DNA of 64,000 bases from Oscarella lobularis (lineage: Eukaryota; Porifera; Homoscleromorpha; Homosclerophorida; Oscarellidae). The translations under genes were made by a program, and so were the position numbers. Shown piece after piece: positions 33,960 to 45,924 of the stretch; positions within the stretch are counted from its first letter, which is position 1; every line of letters begins with the position of its first letter. The notes below the pieces were generated by a model. The model had not been told where the DNA came from. It worked only from the letters and a program-made list of their open reading frames with translations, and ran no database searches. Location of the stretch: assembly GCF_947507565.1 (NCBI RefSeq), contig NC_089180.1, positions 2,418,001 through 2,482,000 of the forward strand, written 5' to 3'.

Positions 33960-35250
33960 TCGTGACTGAGAGTCATTTATGCTCGTTCCTGACTTGTGAG
34001 GCCAGGTATGGACAGCACGTATTGTGTCCAGTCTTTAAGATATCCTAGGAAATCGTTCTCCAGCCACTAAAGCACCAAATATCAGCAAACTTTTATAAGC
34101 AGAAAAACAGCTTTTTACGTCCAATTGTTTGTCATCTGCTGAGTACAGTTTTTGTTGTCCGCCCACATTGAAAATCTAACAGGAATGATGCCAGTAGTGT
34201 GGTTGGCCAATGACGACAATCAGATCGTATTTCTCCGCCAGTTGCTTTAATGGTTCAAATAGCAGCGGATAGAACAAAGAGTTGTAACCAGCGAGGTAGC
34301 TTGCCAACCTCAACGTTGTTCTAAGCAACACCCTTACAAAGAAAGTTTGGGCAACTCCAAAAAATGGTTTTGGCAAATATCTATAAGAAGCAATTCTCTA
34401 ACACCTAAACCAGCTTAGAATAGTGGCAGACTTTTCCATTCTGGGTCACGCGTCCACTAGCAATTTAACAGTGTATCCATAGACAATAAAACATTTACAG
34501 ATGTACCTTCGCTCTCAAATATAAGCTATTTATGAAATTTTGGATCAACTTTAGGTATTCGATTAATTAAATGTAACAGGAATATTTTTAGCAATGCATT
34601 ATTGCCCTAAAAGAGATCTAGCTTTTGACTCTGTTGCACACATTATGCAAGATGTAAATTATCGGTTTGTATTACCGGTAATCAAATTGATGTTCCTACC
34701 TTTTGCCCAGTCTTGGCTTTGATGGTTTCGAAAATACTTTGATCGCAACTAACTGGGGCGTGTCCAGTAAACAGCCGTCGGAATTTCTCACGAGGCGAGC
34801 TTAGTAAATGTCCGCGAAACCCCCAGCGCCCAAGAAGTCGGGGTTGTTCGGATCCTTGCGACTCTTGCTGTACTCAAAATACGAGGTTTCATATAACGGC
34901 AATGTCGCAGTTCGACCGGCCATATCCGCGTTTCCTAGTATCCGTGCGCACACTGAACGTAGACTAATCTCGTGATCTGCAATTTCCTGGATGTAAATGC
35001 TCATGCTTCTGTTTTCAAAAAAATTAAAAGCTAAAATTGTAAGCATGAAAAAAATTTCTAACGTAATGAAAAATGTCAAATACAAAAAACTTAACATACA
35101 ATATTATTTAGGCAAAAGAGAAAGATTTAAATTACGGTAGTAGACGTTGATTTGAGCTCATCATTGCCTCGCCTGAACCGCCTGCCAATACGGAACAGAC
35201 TTTCAGATAAACGACGAACTATGGAACATTTTGCGTTTCAGTACCTAGAA
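33960..35250. other. No recognised gene
   Basis: Minus-strand ORFs at 34,176-34,376 and 34,801-35,097 are unassigned. The second ends LGAGGFADIY, which recalls a kinase glycine loop but sits at the very end of the ORF. Confidence 0.3.
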
Positions 35251-35261
35251 AATGGAACTTG

Positions 35262-35402
35262 CAGTCGCCGTCGCTCACACCGTCGTCGACACCGTCGACG
35301 TTGTTAAGGCAATCGCCGTCGCCGTCTCTGTCACCGTCACCGTCACCGTCAACGTCGCCGTCGCCGTCATCAATGCCGTCGCCGTCACCGTCGCAGTCTT
35401 CT
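35262..35402. repeat. Hexanucleotide/trinucleotide repeat (GTCGCC/GTCACC)n
   Basis: About 140 bp of imperfect CGTCGC, CGTCAC and CGTCAA units in phase. In one frame this gives a Ser-Pro repeat, which is compositional. Confidence 0.85.
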
Positions 35403-35404
35403 AA

Positions 35405-37075
35405 AAATTTATGTTATTTCTACGATCGACATCAAACATTTAAACTTACTGTATGTTCTGTCTACGGGAATTTTTCGAACAATGTGCTTTTTCTTTTGTA
35501 TTTTAGAAAGGCCACGGCATAGCGATACGTTCAATTTGAAGAATCTGTCTGTTTTCTAGCGCAGTTTTTGTTGTAGTGAAGAGCACTGACAAATTGCATG
35601 TAACAGAAAAACATGCTGGTGAAAATGTATTAAAATGTAATACTATAACCCTGCCCACCCGGCACGCGTGCGATGAACGGCCACTATCCACTTCTTGCGT
35701 AGCTCAGAGTGTTTCGGAAAGTGAAACAAGAGAACGCCGTCCTTCGACGTTTTGCTGCAGCCAGCGGCGACGCACCTATGCGGCATTTACGGGTGAAAGA
35801 AAGAAGAGACCGGGACACGCAAATGTGTGGCAGGCGCCTCTAGCCATGTACACTCTTCACCTATCTACGTCATCGGCTGAAGTGAGAAACATGAATATCT
35901 CCGCCGGAAGTTATATTTAGACATAATAATTTTTGCAGATTATCGAAGACAATGAAAGCAACCCAGACGTCGGTCAAACTGAAAAAAACTTCCCCACTTA
36001 AGTTGCCCTTTAAACCCAAGCTCTCTGCCTTCTAGCGATATGCGGAAGTATATAGGCACTCTTCTAGCATTTTGTGATGTCATTTTGACCTCTTAAAAAT
36101 CAAGCATCGCCAGAGCTTTATCTCGATTGCTGCTCTCCCCGCTAAAGCCATTCAGATCATAACGTGCAAACTTTGGATCAGGTCCAAGAGCTTCTTTAAC
36201 ATACCTTTACTTAAAGCTCATTCTTTTAGCTACATCACCCAATTCTTGTCTGTGATCTTTTTGTCAAGTAGCAAGATAACACTTTCGGTGCAGCGTACGC
36301 CGAAAATTAGGCACTGAAGGTCGAGCATCATTGAGAGATTTACGACGGATGCAACTAGGATCGTCTTTCTCCAGCGCTTCAATGCACTTGAGAATTCAAC
36401 GAGGCAGGCCTCTTTTGCTAAGATATTTCCAATTAAGTTCTTTCATAATAGCCCTCGCATCAATAATTTTTTCTTGTTTGCAAAAAACGATAGGTACTTT
36501 TTTATTCTAGTTGGCTGTCGTTCTTTTACAATATTTACAAGGCTCTTTAAAGGGTTAAAAGAGCGAAATTTAGAAAATGTTGATGTTTAAACATTACATC
36601 CGGAACGTGTGATTTTTATTTGCTAATAACTCGCAAACGGTTTGTTCGATTTTGATCAATTTCCCGACAAATTCTGCATCAGAAATTAAAATCACTTGAT
36701 TTAATTGATATTGGCATGTTTGGCGAGCAACGGCGAAAGCCGCGTAGTGTTTAGTAGAGATAGCTAAAGTCCCAGGAAAAATGTGGCTGCCCCAACCTCG
36801 AACTTTGAAAGCGAAGTCGCAGCCAGTGCAAACTAGCATAGTTCAATGCCATTCCAGGCAGGTAGTTAAATTTCTAAATTGCACTTGAATTCATTCCTTC
36901 GCAGCTGAGAAACCGCAACTTTTCGCCTGTAGGCGACAAAACATCCCTCTACATTTCACAAGACATACAGACAGAGTAATTTCAAACAGTTTTTTTGTGG
37001 CGAGTGATTAAAAAATTATCGGAAAAAACCCGCAATTATAGCGTAAATGGTAATACTAGTCTGAAAAACAACCTC
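35405..37075. other. No recognised gene
   Basis: Only unassigned short ORFs, for example 35,576-35,920 on the + strand and 36,594-36,839 on the minus strand. Confidence 0.35.
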
Positions 37076-37080
37076 ATTCA

Positions 37081-38475
37081 TTATTCGGCAAGTAAACGTT
37101 TGAAATTTTCCTTGCCCAAAACTTCCACATAATACTTATTTAGTTCTTCAGCCATGACATCTCAAATTCTCTTATCATACTCGATGTGTTCAACGTGGAT
37201 CCTTGTGTATATTACAAAATTGCAACACGTAAGACCGGTTATCCCCATCTGCCCCGTAACCTGGTATAAATACTGATGATTTCTCGATTTCCCGTAGCCG
37301 CTTTAGCATTTGTTCAATCCCTGTTGGCAAATGGGCATTTCACTTCCAAACAACTCCTAGACCCATCCTCTCTCACAACTATGCCATCAGGCGAAGCTCC
37401 TAGAATTGGAAAGCTAGTGTCAATAAAAAACCCGCACTTATAAACTTTGAAGCCAGGATTTCCTGCTTCATAAACTGCAACGGCATCACACTCATGTTGC
37501 CGACCATACTGAACGGCCGGTAGCAAGGAAAGGTCTGTCCCACTAAGTAATGTCGACAAAACTGACGGTGGCACAGCTCCTCTATGCTTTCGGCAGACGA
37601 GACGGAAATTCTGGCCGTCAGCCTGAGAAACCGTAATGTGTGCCATAGATTTGATTTCGCCTGGCCTGTGGTAGCCTCCTGGATGCAGTTCCTTTCTGTC
37701 TCAGTCACGGACAGAACAGTAACTAAGTCATCAACTTCGACGTTGTCAAATCCCTTCTCCTGTCCAATTCTCTTAGGAGGATCTTCTTGTATCTGTGGTA
37801 ATGGCGTTGCCGACGCCTGTCTCTTCATTTTTCAATATGTCTCTTTCTATCTGGCAGAAGGAACTCCACGACGTTTCAATGTCGGCTTCACCAATGGCAG
37901 CAGCTAACGTCAGCTGTAGGCTCCTTCCACTCATGCACCTGACTGACTTTGCCAAAATTAAGTTCTTTGAGAAAGGCTGTGATACTTGCGCAGAAAGAAA
38001 ATGGCTGAATCCATCAACATGGCATTGACGTAACACTAGCCTCTGCCAGATGGCTGAAACTAATAAGTAGGGCAGAAATATGTATGCAAGAAAACGAAAG
38101 TTCAGCCGTACATTGACACAAGGCTCCAACAACTCTGTCAACAAAGTCTTCCGAAAGTCAACAAAGTCTTCCCAAAGACTAAGGACAGCGAAGGTGTCGT
38201 ATTGTCCAAAGCGCATCCGTGGCTTAACTTTCGTCTTGCAGTAACTGGCGCCTTCCATGCCAGCGTGAAAACTGACGATCCCAATGTGTCCGTCTCGAAG
38301 AAGTTGACATCCCGTCCTCCAGTTTTTTTGAATAGCCTTCTAGATTTTTTAGGTACGCTTCTATAACTTCGGAAGGAATAGACGGAAATCGCCTCAGCCA
38401 GCCACAGTTGGCATCAGGAGGAAGGTCGTTCCAAGAAACCGATATTGTGACCTCTGCCAATGCTTTCGTTCCCAT
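37081..38475 (-). pseudogene. SWIM zinc-finger + YqaJ nuclease protein
   Basis: From 38,475 down the minus strand: KNLEGYSKKLEDGM, KVKPRMRFGQYD, and a region CMSGRSLQLTLAAAIGEADIETSW that aligns with a SWIM finger whose later Cys/His are lost. YqaJ follows: SNLWHTLR, AVQYGRQHECDAV, GASPDGIVV with the catalytic Asp and CLEVKCP with the E-x-K. Then, after a frame change near 37,310, HQYLYQVTGQMGITGL and MAEELNKYYVEVL to TAA at 37,081. It encodes a PD-(D/E)xK exonuclease-like enzyme. Two or three frame changes and one in-frame TGA make it a pseudogene or a gene with unrecognised introns. SWIM-YqaJ proteins are common in sponges and cnidarians. Confidence 0.7.
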
Positions 38476-38879
38476 TCGCCTTTAATTTTGGTTCTCTGCC
38501 TTTGCCGACCCATCTTGAGCTTGATTAAGATTAGGATAAGTCCCACGTAAAAAATGGTCTGTCATTTTTCTTTACCTAAGTTTTTCTTTGTCTAGTTTTG
38601 TATAAATTGTCAAAGTTTTGGAGCCTTGAAATTCCATTCTTGAGTAAATGTAAATTTGCGAAGTTTGGGCACTTGAATAAGTTTCGTTTCCAGTTGATTG
38701 AATCCATGTGTTTACTCGGTCAAACGACGACGTTCGAACGTTGTAAATGAAATCATTGCTGTAATAACAACGTGGAGTACGAGCGTGAAATTAAAGCGAC
38801 TCTGTGCCAGCACGGATACTAGAAGAAGGGGATTGGAAACGCTAGCCAGATGGGTGCCACGGGCACGCCAACTTAATTA

Positions 38880-40280
38880 ATCACGGCCGTGTCACCTACA
38901 AAGTAAGCTTTTTCTTTCTCAGAGGACGTCCTCCGGAAGATCGATGATTGTATAAACAGACAAGAGATTAAGTAGGATGACTGTATCGTAGGGTTTTTTG
39001 CTTCCTCCAGCCTAGGCTTGCTAGATAATCGACGATTTGCCATAATATCTGCTGCCTCTAACGTTGTCGTCTAACTGTCGCTCCCTACATTGCCGCTAGT
39101 GCCAAAATCGTGCAGCAACCAATAGAACGGTCATTCAGGCATGCAACTGCGTGGTTTGCAACGATCGTTTCTCCTTCCACTTTCCAATAGGGCCATTTTT
39201 CTCGCGTAAGGTTGCCATACTTTGTCGAATTTTCACCGATTTCAGCGGTAGACAACAATGATATTTTTTATCAATATGCAAACCTTATAAATTGTATTTT
39301 GCAACTGGGCCAAAATAACTATTTCTTGAAAAAAACAAACCTTGCACGACGGCCCAAATGCTACAAGCGATTGCGGCGGATAGCTCACAACAAGCGCTTG
39401 GGAAGACCCTCGAAAATGCTGCGATACGTTGCATTTGCAATAGGACTCGCTAAACACAGTTCTTTAGGCTGAAATAATTTCTACAAGACGCAATTAAATA
39501 AAAGTTTGTCTGAATATTCTCCAGAAGCACTCGTGTCATTGAAGAAATCGATCCTCTTGCTCAGCGCCAAACGGTTGATTGGTGGCGAAAAGGATTCAGC
39601 CACGAAAAAGGACATCAGGAGGCGCTTCGGTAGCGACGATAGCAGACGTATCCGGGAATCAAGAAACACGTGACCGCGGCACGCATCTAACTCGCGTGTT
39701 AGGACATAGATAATAGAGAGAGAGGGATTGGCAACTCTCGTCTCTCACGTGACTTCTCGTGACCCTATGGTAGTTACGTTTTTGCCCGGATGTATTTCAC
39801 TAAACTAGCGCCAAAATAGCGAAAAAACGTTCCCTACATTATTCGATTTGTCGAAAGTCTAAAAAGGTATGTGCATGGTCTTCGTCACCCAGTTTGGCTA
39901 GCGTTCAAGCATACTATCGGCCAGAGAGCACGAAATCGTTTGCGTCAGGGTTGCCTCCTTCCCGATCGCATTTTTAGGTCTCCCGGGTCTTTTATCTTTT
40001 GCGTAGATAGTTTCTACATGCGGTAGGCGTCTTTTTTTGACAGAATACAGAAAGGTTCGTCGTAGGGACCCTCTTTTAGGGCCAGGAAGTGCCTCAACTG
40101 TGACAGGGTTGCGAGTTTTTCTGCAGTACCTAGCGTTTATTGATGTCTTGGAGTCGTTTAGGAAGGGATTTGTAAATGCGGTAGGCATAATGATTTCACG
40201 GCAAGATTCGTTGGTCACCTCCAATAAAATTCCAAAAAATGACAATTTCTGTACTCTGGTTTCCTGTGCCACAGGTTAGC
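38880..40280. other. No recognised gene
   Basis: Short ORFs only. The minus-strand ORF 40,272-39,898 has basic C-terminal sequence (KDKRPGRPKNAIG) but no family match I can name. Confidence 0.3.
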
Positions 40281-40284
40281 GACC

Positions 40285-41228
40285 ATGCCGATAAAGAAGA
40301 AATCTCGTCTTTACTGCAAGAAATACCAGAGAAAACGTTCCAAAAAGTGCGTTCAGGCACATACTGAAGAAGTCAAAATTCCAGAGTGGGTACATATACC
40401 TGTAGTACACGTGTTGGTATTGAAGCATTTCTTTACAGCTCTGATGAGCAAACTATTGAGAAATCGTGGCAAAAAACGGTCACTGATGACGGCATAATTT
40501 TGTCGAAGGTGGTATCTATTGAGCAGCAGGAATGTACGGCTGAACAAGTAGCCGACGTTCATCGCGTAACATCCGTAATATCACACCGCCTTGTAATCGA
40601 CGGCACTGGTGTAGCTGGACTGTTCGTGAAGGAGAGAAGCGTCGACGTACCGTTCGCCTTCAGAGAGAGTAATCTCCGCCCCCAGGATGCCAATATTAGC
40701 AATTATTTCGAATACGTTAAAGTGATTGATGCCTTGCCGGTTTGTCCTGGAAACCCCGACCAGCACTATGTTACAATATGCAAGTCAAATAAAGGGAAGT
40801 GCAAAAATCGGTCAGGAGATGAAGTGGGGTTTTTAGACACTCATTCTCCAGTCGAAATGAAAGGGAAATTGTACGACAACACCGTGAGATCTTCGCGCTG
40901 CAGTTTGCTTCTCCTCCCAAAAGAAATCCGTTGCGCAAAATGCAGTGAATACAGACCCAATCTTAGAGCTTGTTTTTGGAAATGGCGTCATGCAAAATCA
41001 TCCGCAAGTAAATTCACCTCTAACACCAAATTGCGAACCCCTCAAAGGAAGAAGAAAATGCGGTCTTTGGCGGTCCAACGTAAAGTGGCTCAGAAAAAAA
41101 CCGCTAGATTGATGCAGCTAATTCAGAAGTCGTTGGACATGTCTGGCGTAAGGGTGCAGCCCGAATTGCACAGTACCGTTCAGAGTACAATGGCAGAGAA
41201 TGATGCCAAAATCAGGAAGGAGTTTTGA
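40285..41228 (+). CDS. Uncharacterised Cys-motif / coiled-coil protein
   Basis: ATG 40,285 opens a very basic leader (MPIKKKSRLYCKKYQRKRSKK). A frame change near 40,380 leads into a 280-codon ORF. The ORF has VGTYTCSTRVGIEA, a Cys cluster (C.LLLLPKEIRCAKCSEYR) and TPQRKKKMRSL followed by a predicted coiled coil rich in K/R/Q. It ends in SGVRVQPELHSTVQSTMAEND. The order Cys cluster, STPEK-like turn, coiled coil, LH.D...IM is one I associate with uncharacterised, probably TE-borne proteins in sponges and cnidarians. The usual C-terminal aromatic tail is missing, because TGA follows at 41,226. The function is unknown. Confidence 0.4.
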
Positions 41229-41400
41229 TCAAGCGGAAGCAGATTGCCTAAAGAAATACGGCATTAGAGAATAAGATATACTGTAAGAGTTTTGTAATAA
41301 ATTTCAACCGATGAACAAAAGTAAACAGGCAATTGAAAAATGAACTGTCTTTAATTTAGTTATACCTTATTTTGGGTTTAAGGACGCTTTTCGCTGTATT

Positions 41401-42836
41401 ATGGCGTTTCCTCACATCACACACCGTGCCCAGTCAAAAACATTTCAACGCATTGCTGACATACATGACAGCCCTTCAGGTAGCAAAGTCGTTTTTATCA
41501 ACAGATTCCGAAAATTTGTTATTACGGGGTTGAAGCTTACCGGGCAAATTTTCATGCCAAAATTGACATGCTGTCCGACGTGAAGTTAACTGGAGCAACG
41601 CGTTACTTTCACGGTTACCTTCCCGACGAGACCGGTAAGATTCGATTTGTTTGCTTCAATCCGTCCAAAAAGCCAAATTCGACGAATTCGCTCGAATGCA
41701 AGAAGCTGTGTCGTTCGTGAACGCGTTGATCAAACGAAGCAAATTTGGAAGCGGAGTTGAAGTACACGTTTCTGACAACTCCTCACTAGCGAAATCGCCA
41801 CAAAAGATCAACGTTACCACGCACCTAGACGCAAGACCAGATTGCCCGAAGAAACTGCATCTGAAGGATCTGGCATCGCAAGTCCCAGGACAAATCATCG
41901 ACGTTCACGCCAAGGTCATCGAAGCAACTGACGTCAACTTTTCGGCGCAAGGTGTTCCAGTGCTCAAAGCTGGCATTGCAGACGACACTGGCGCCGCTGT
42001 TATAGCCGTCTGGGGCGAAGAGCTTTTCTCTCCTATTCGCACAGGCAAATCCTACGATTTCAGAGCTTGCGTAAAATCAATTGACGGTTCACTTCAGCTA
42101 TTTACTCCAAAACACGTCGGACGCATCGATTCCGCTACAGATCTTCCCAACGTCGTTCCTCTTCCATTTACTCTTCTGGAAAAGTCTTACACTCTCTCCA
42201 ATGCCCGTATTATTGGCGTCGCGAATTTCTCTTCATTCTACATTTGCCCTTCATGCAACAAAGGCAACGCCGCCCTGGTCGACCACGCCTCGCCCTTTGC
42301 CCGATGTTCCTCATGCGGCAATCTGTCATTAGCTGCTTATTGCGAGAAGGAAGTTTCTGACGTCGATCAGCGGCCCCGTGAAAGTTCATCTCACTGCTGA
42401 TTCTAAGCAGCTGGTTAAGATATGCGAAATGCCTCTCTCCAGCATTGACGACTCAAAGCTTCTTTTGGCCAAAAATATCACAGCAAAATACATCAAGTCG
42501 AAGAAAATTATCGACGTCTTTCGCGGCCCCGAAGAAGACATTCAGCATCGTACCGATCAGTTTGAAAATCCCGGAAGGAACTCTGATTTAGAGACAACAG
42601 AACAAAGTTCACTCGTCGCTGAGCCAAAAAAGGATGACCGCGTCGACTTGCAGCGAAACGTCACCTCCCGTAACTTAGCCAGTGAGTTCGATGCTGTAAA
42701 AAAATCCACCCAAGAAAATTTGGACGAAAATCTTCTTCTGTCTATGCTCGAAGATAGCGACGAGGAAGTTCTGCAAATGGTAACTTCTTCCCTCAAATCA
42801 CCGTCATCACCAAGTAAGCGCTTTTGCAAAAAGTAA
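41401..42836 (+). pseudogene. RPA70-like ssDNA-binding protein, copy 1 (broken)
   Basis: This is nearly identical to copy 2 but in three frames. One A is missing from a six-A run near 41,670 (five here, six in copy 2), and an 8-nt deletion near 42,357 shifts frame before the C-terminal part. OB-fold segments and the zinc-ribbon FYICPSCNKGNAAL...FARCSSCGNL are preserved. The first short ORF (MAFPHIT, here with an extra four residues) ends at TGA 41,581 as in copy 2. Confidence 0.85.
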
Positions 42837-43317
42837 TCGCCTCTTGCGATACTTACACTTTTCGTGACTCATTGGTCACAGTTTTTTTGACCCGTTGGTC
42901 TATCATCTTTCTGTCCCGTTTTGGAAAGTAATCGCCTCTTGCGATACTTTGACTTGAACTTTGACTTTAGCCTATTTTCCTGACTCATTGGTCAGTTTTT
43001 TTGACCCGTTGGTCTATGACCTTTTTGTACCGTTTCGGAAAGTAATCGCCTCTTGCGATAAACCCTTTATGCAACACACTGCTTACCGTTATTTGGCCTG
43101 TTGGTAATTCGATTAGTATTTGCGTCGATAATTACCTTTCTGTCGCATTTCGTCTTGCATACATTCACGCTAAACCAGTTTGTTCCAATAACATAACCCG
43201 AGCGAAGGCGGGTAATGAGGCCCTTTCACGTGACACAACCACGTGCTACAATGCTAATAGTCGCTCCACTTGAGAAAACTCGCAACAAAACCCGGGTGAA
43301 GACGGGTACTCAGCTAC
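42836..43317 (+). repeat. Triplicated stem-loop block and inner terminator, unit 1
   Basis: ATCGCctcttGCGAT occurs at 42,836, 42,931 and 43,045. Between copies are near-palindromes GACTCATTGGTCA and GACCCGTTGGTC. An inner Helitron-end-like hairpin (CCCGGGTGAAGACGGGT, then ACTCAGCTA) lies at 43,291-43,317, about 130 bp before the real 3' end. Confidence 0.85.
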
Positions 43318-43448
43318 GCGTAGATAGTAATAACCGCAAATAATGCTGGAACATCTGAAGTTAGGATTTCCACGAGCGCGTCACACGCTCAATCGAAAAC
43401 CTTAGAATCTTCTTCACACCACCCGGGCGCAGCCGTGTACTCAGCTAG

Positions 43449-43500
43449 TCTCTACCACTAAAAGCATACGCGCCATCTTGGTCGAACGTCACGTGACGAC
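43449..43500 (+). promoter_or_regulatory. Helitron 5' terminus with YY1-like and E-box palindrome motifs
   Basis: Within 50 bp of the 5' end lie GCGCCATCTTGG (about 43,470) and the palindrome GTCACGTGAC (about 43,488). GCCATCTTGG is the complement of the YY1 core CCAAGATGGC. The first motif recurs at the same distance in units 3 and 4; the palindrome recurs in unit 4. This suggests a promoter carried in the leader. Confidence 0.45.
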
Positions 43501-44497
43501 TTCCACCGCGAACTCCTCCGCCGTTTCGCGTCGGAAGCCGATTTTCGACAAACTTTCGAGCCCTGCGAAAAAATGAAGATAACACTTTGGCCTTTTTTCG
43601 CGTCGGGGACCCTTTCGAAAATCGTCGATTTTCGAGCGATTCGGGCGACGTTTCGCTTCGTTCGAAGTGCCGAGAGCGATTATTGGACGCCGCGAAGCGT
43701 TTTCGATCGTCGAATCGCGCCGAAAACGCCCGCGAAGCCCGTTTTCTGCGATTCTCGCGATCGATCAATTTCGAACCGCGCGCGGACGACTTTCTCAAAG
43801 ACAGGGTCGCTTTTTCGCGTCGTTCTCAACACCCTTCCACTTTCGATCGCCGTTCGAGGCCCCTTTTCGGGAAATCGTCGTTTTTCTCGAAAACGAAGCG
43901 GCCCGCTCACTTGCCGATTTTTCGACGTCCGCTTGGACTAATATTTTCTCGCCTGCTTCGATCGTTTCGTTGCAAAGACCGCTTCGAAAATTTTTCCGCC
44001 ATCTTGCATTCCGATCTTGCATTCCGTCTCGCATACGGGTCACAGCCATTTCCGTCTCCGCTCTTCTCGGCGCGGCGTCTTCGACGTCTTTTCGCTCCTT
44101 TCTGCTCAAACTTTTCTCTCGGTCAGCGTTCTCATCGTTGCTGGCTCCGGTTTACACCCGAACACTGTTGTAATTCTTTTTTTCTTGTGCTCAGCAGGAT
44201 ATTTCGAAACGCTTTGCGCGAGCAGCTCTTCACTCGCTGCCGACGTGAATTTTGAATTCGCCGTTCCTATTCGCCTCTCGATCTCGCGCATTTTGCCGAA
44301 TACGTTTCGCGAATCTCGACTCGCTTCTTTGGAACGGATATATTTTCCTTTATTTCTCTTGGGAAAGCTTCTAACATTCGCGGCTCCGTAGTGCGCCAGA
44401 AACTGGTCTTGCCAAGGTATTTCAATAAGTGCCGTCGTTCATTCTCTTTAATTTAGTTATACCTTATTTTGTTTTTAAGGACGGTTTTCGCTGTATT

Positions 44498-45906
44498 ATG
44501 GCGTTTCCTCACATCACACAGTCAAAAACATTTCAACGCATTGCTGACATACATGACAGCCCTTCAGGTAGCAAAGTCGTTTTTATCAACCGATTCCGAA
44601 AATTTGTTTTGACGGGGTTGAAGCTTACCGGGCAAATTTTCATGCCAAAATTGACATGCTGTCCGACGTGAAGTTAACTGGAGCAACGCGTTACTTTCAC
44701 GGTTACCTTGCCGACGAGACCGGTAAGATTCGATTTGTTTGCTTCAATCCGTCCAAAAAAGCCAAATTCGACGAATTCGCTCGAACGCAAGAAGCTGTGT
44801 CGTTCGTGAACGCGTTGATCAAACGAAGCAAATTTGGCAGGGGTGTTGAAGTACACGTTTCTGACAACTCCTCACTAGCGAAATCGCCACAAAAGATCAA
44901 CGTTACCACGCACCTAGACGCAAGACCAGACTGCCCGAAGAAACTGCATCTGAAGGATCTGGCATCGCAAGTCCCAGGACAAATCATCGACGTTCACGCC
45001 AAGGTCATCGAAGCAACTGACGTCAACTTTTCGGCGCAAGGTGTTCCAGTGCTCAAAGCTGGCATTGCAGACGACACTGGCGCCGCTGTTATAGCCGTCT
45101 GGGGCGAAGAGCTTCTCTCTCTTATTCGCACAGGCAAATCCTACGATTTCAGAGCTTGCGTAAAATCAATTGACGGTTCACATCAGCTATTTACTCCAAA
45201 AAACGTCGGACGCATCGATTCCGCTACAGATCTTCACAACGTCGTTCCTCTTCCATTTACTCTTCTGGAAAAGTCTTACACTCTCTCCAATGCCCGTATT
45301 ATTGGCGTCGCGAATTTCTCTTCATTCTACATTTGCCCTTCATGCAACAAAGGCAACGCCGCCCTGGTCGATCACGCCTCGCCCTTTGCCCGATGTTCCT
45401 CATGCGGAAATCTGTCATTAGCTGCTGATTGCGCGAAGGAAGTTTCTGCGCTTCTGACGTTGATCAGCGGCCCCGTGAAAGTTCATCTCACTGCTGATTC
45501 TAAGCAGATGATTAAGATATGCGAAATGCCTCTCTCCAGCATTGATGACTCAAAGCTTCTTTTGGCCAAAAATTTCACAGCAAAATACATCAAGTCGAAG
45601 AAAATTATTGACGTCATTCGCGGCCCCGAAGAAGACATTCAGCATCGTACCGATCAGTTTGAAAATCCCGGAAGGAACTCCGTTTTGGAGACAACAGAAC
45701 AAAGTTCACTCGTCGCTAAGCCAAAAAAGGATAACCGCGTCGACTTGCAGCGAAACGTCACCTCCCGTAACTTAGCCAGTGAGTTCGATGCTGCAAAAGA
45801 ATCCACCCAAGAAAATTTGAACGAAAATCTTCTTCTGTCTATGCTCGAAGATAGCGACGAGGAAGTTCTGCCAATGGCAACTTCTTCCCCCTTCATCACC
45901 AAGTAA
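44498..45906 (+). CDS. Helitron-encoded RPA70-like ssDNA-binding protein, copy 2
   Basis: The main ORF is open for 416 codons (44,656-45,906). It has an N-terminal OB-fold remnant (TRYFHGYLADETGKIRFVCF), a middle OB fold (LKDLASQVPGQIIDVHAKV ... GAAVIAVWGEEL) and a C-terminal OB fold with a zinc ribbon (ICPSCNKG ... CSSCGNLSL; C..C and C..C). An acidic tail ends SMLEDSDEEVL. A shorter ORF from ATG 44,498 (MAFPHITQSKTFQRIADIH) would add the first part of the N-terminal OB fold, but ends at TGA 44,669 in another frame. The same overlap exists in copy 1. The probable role is coating single-stranded DNA during rolling-circle transposition. RPA-like proteins are known from plant and some animal Helitrons. 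Confidence 0.85.
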
Positions 45907-45924
45907 GCGCTTTTGCAAAAAGTA

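Larger units (their letters stand above)
41341..43448 (+). mobile_element. Helitron unit 1 (5'-truncated, RPA-carrying)
   Basis: From about 41,341 this copy runs parallel to 44,440-46,517 at very high identity through the RPA gene and the stem-loop region. It ends with hairpin 43,422-43,438 and CTAG at 43,445-43,448. The ~1-kb 5' leader of unit 2 is missing; unrelated sequence precedes. The next Helitron begins at the following base. Confidence 0.85.

Noticed and set aside
34801-35097. Kinase glycine-loop-like LGAGGFADIY
   Set aside because: It is at the very end of an ORF, with no kinase motifs in any frame downstream.
43573-44391. Several overlapping long ORFs (up to 222 codons), Arg/Phe/Ser-rich, in the Helitron leader
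   Set aside because: They overlap in all frames and on both strands. The cause is TCG-rich composition lacking stop words, and the frames are not preserved between the leaders of units 2 and 3.
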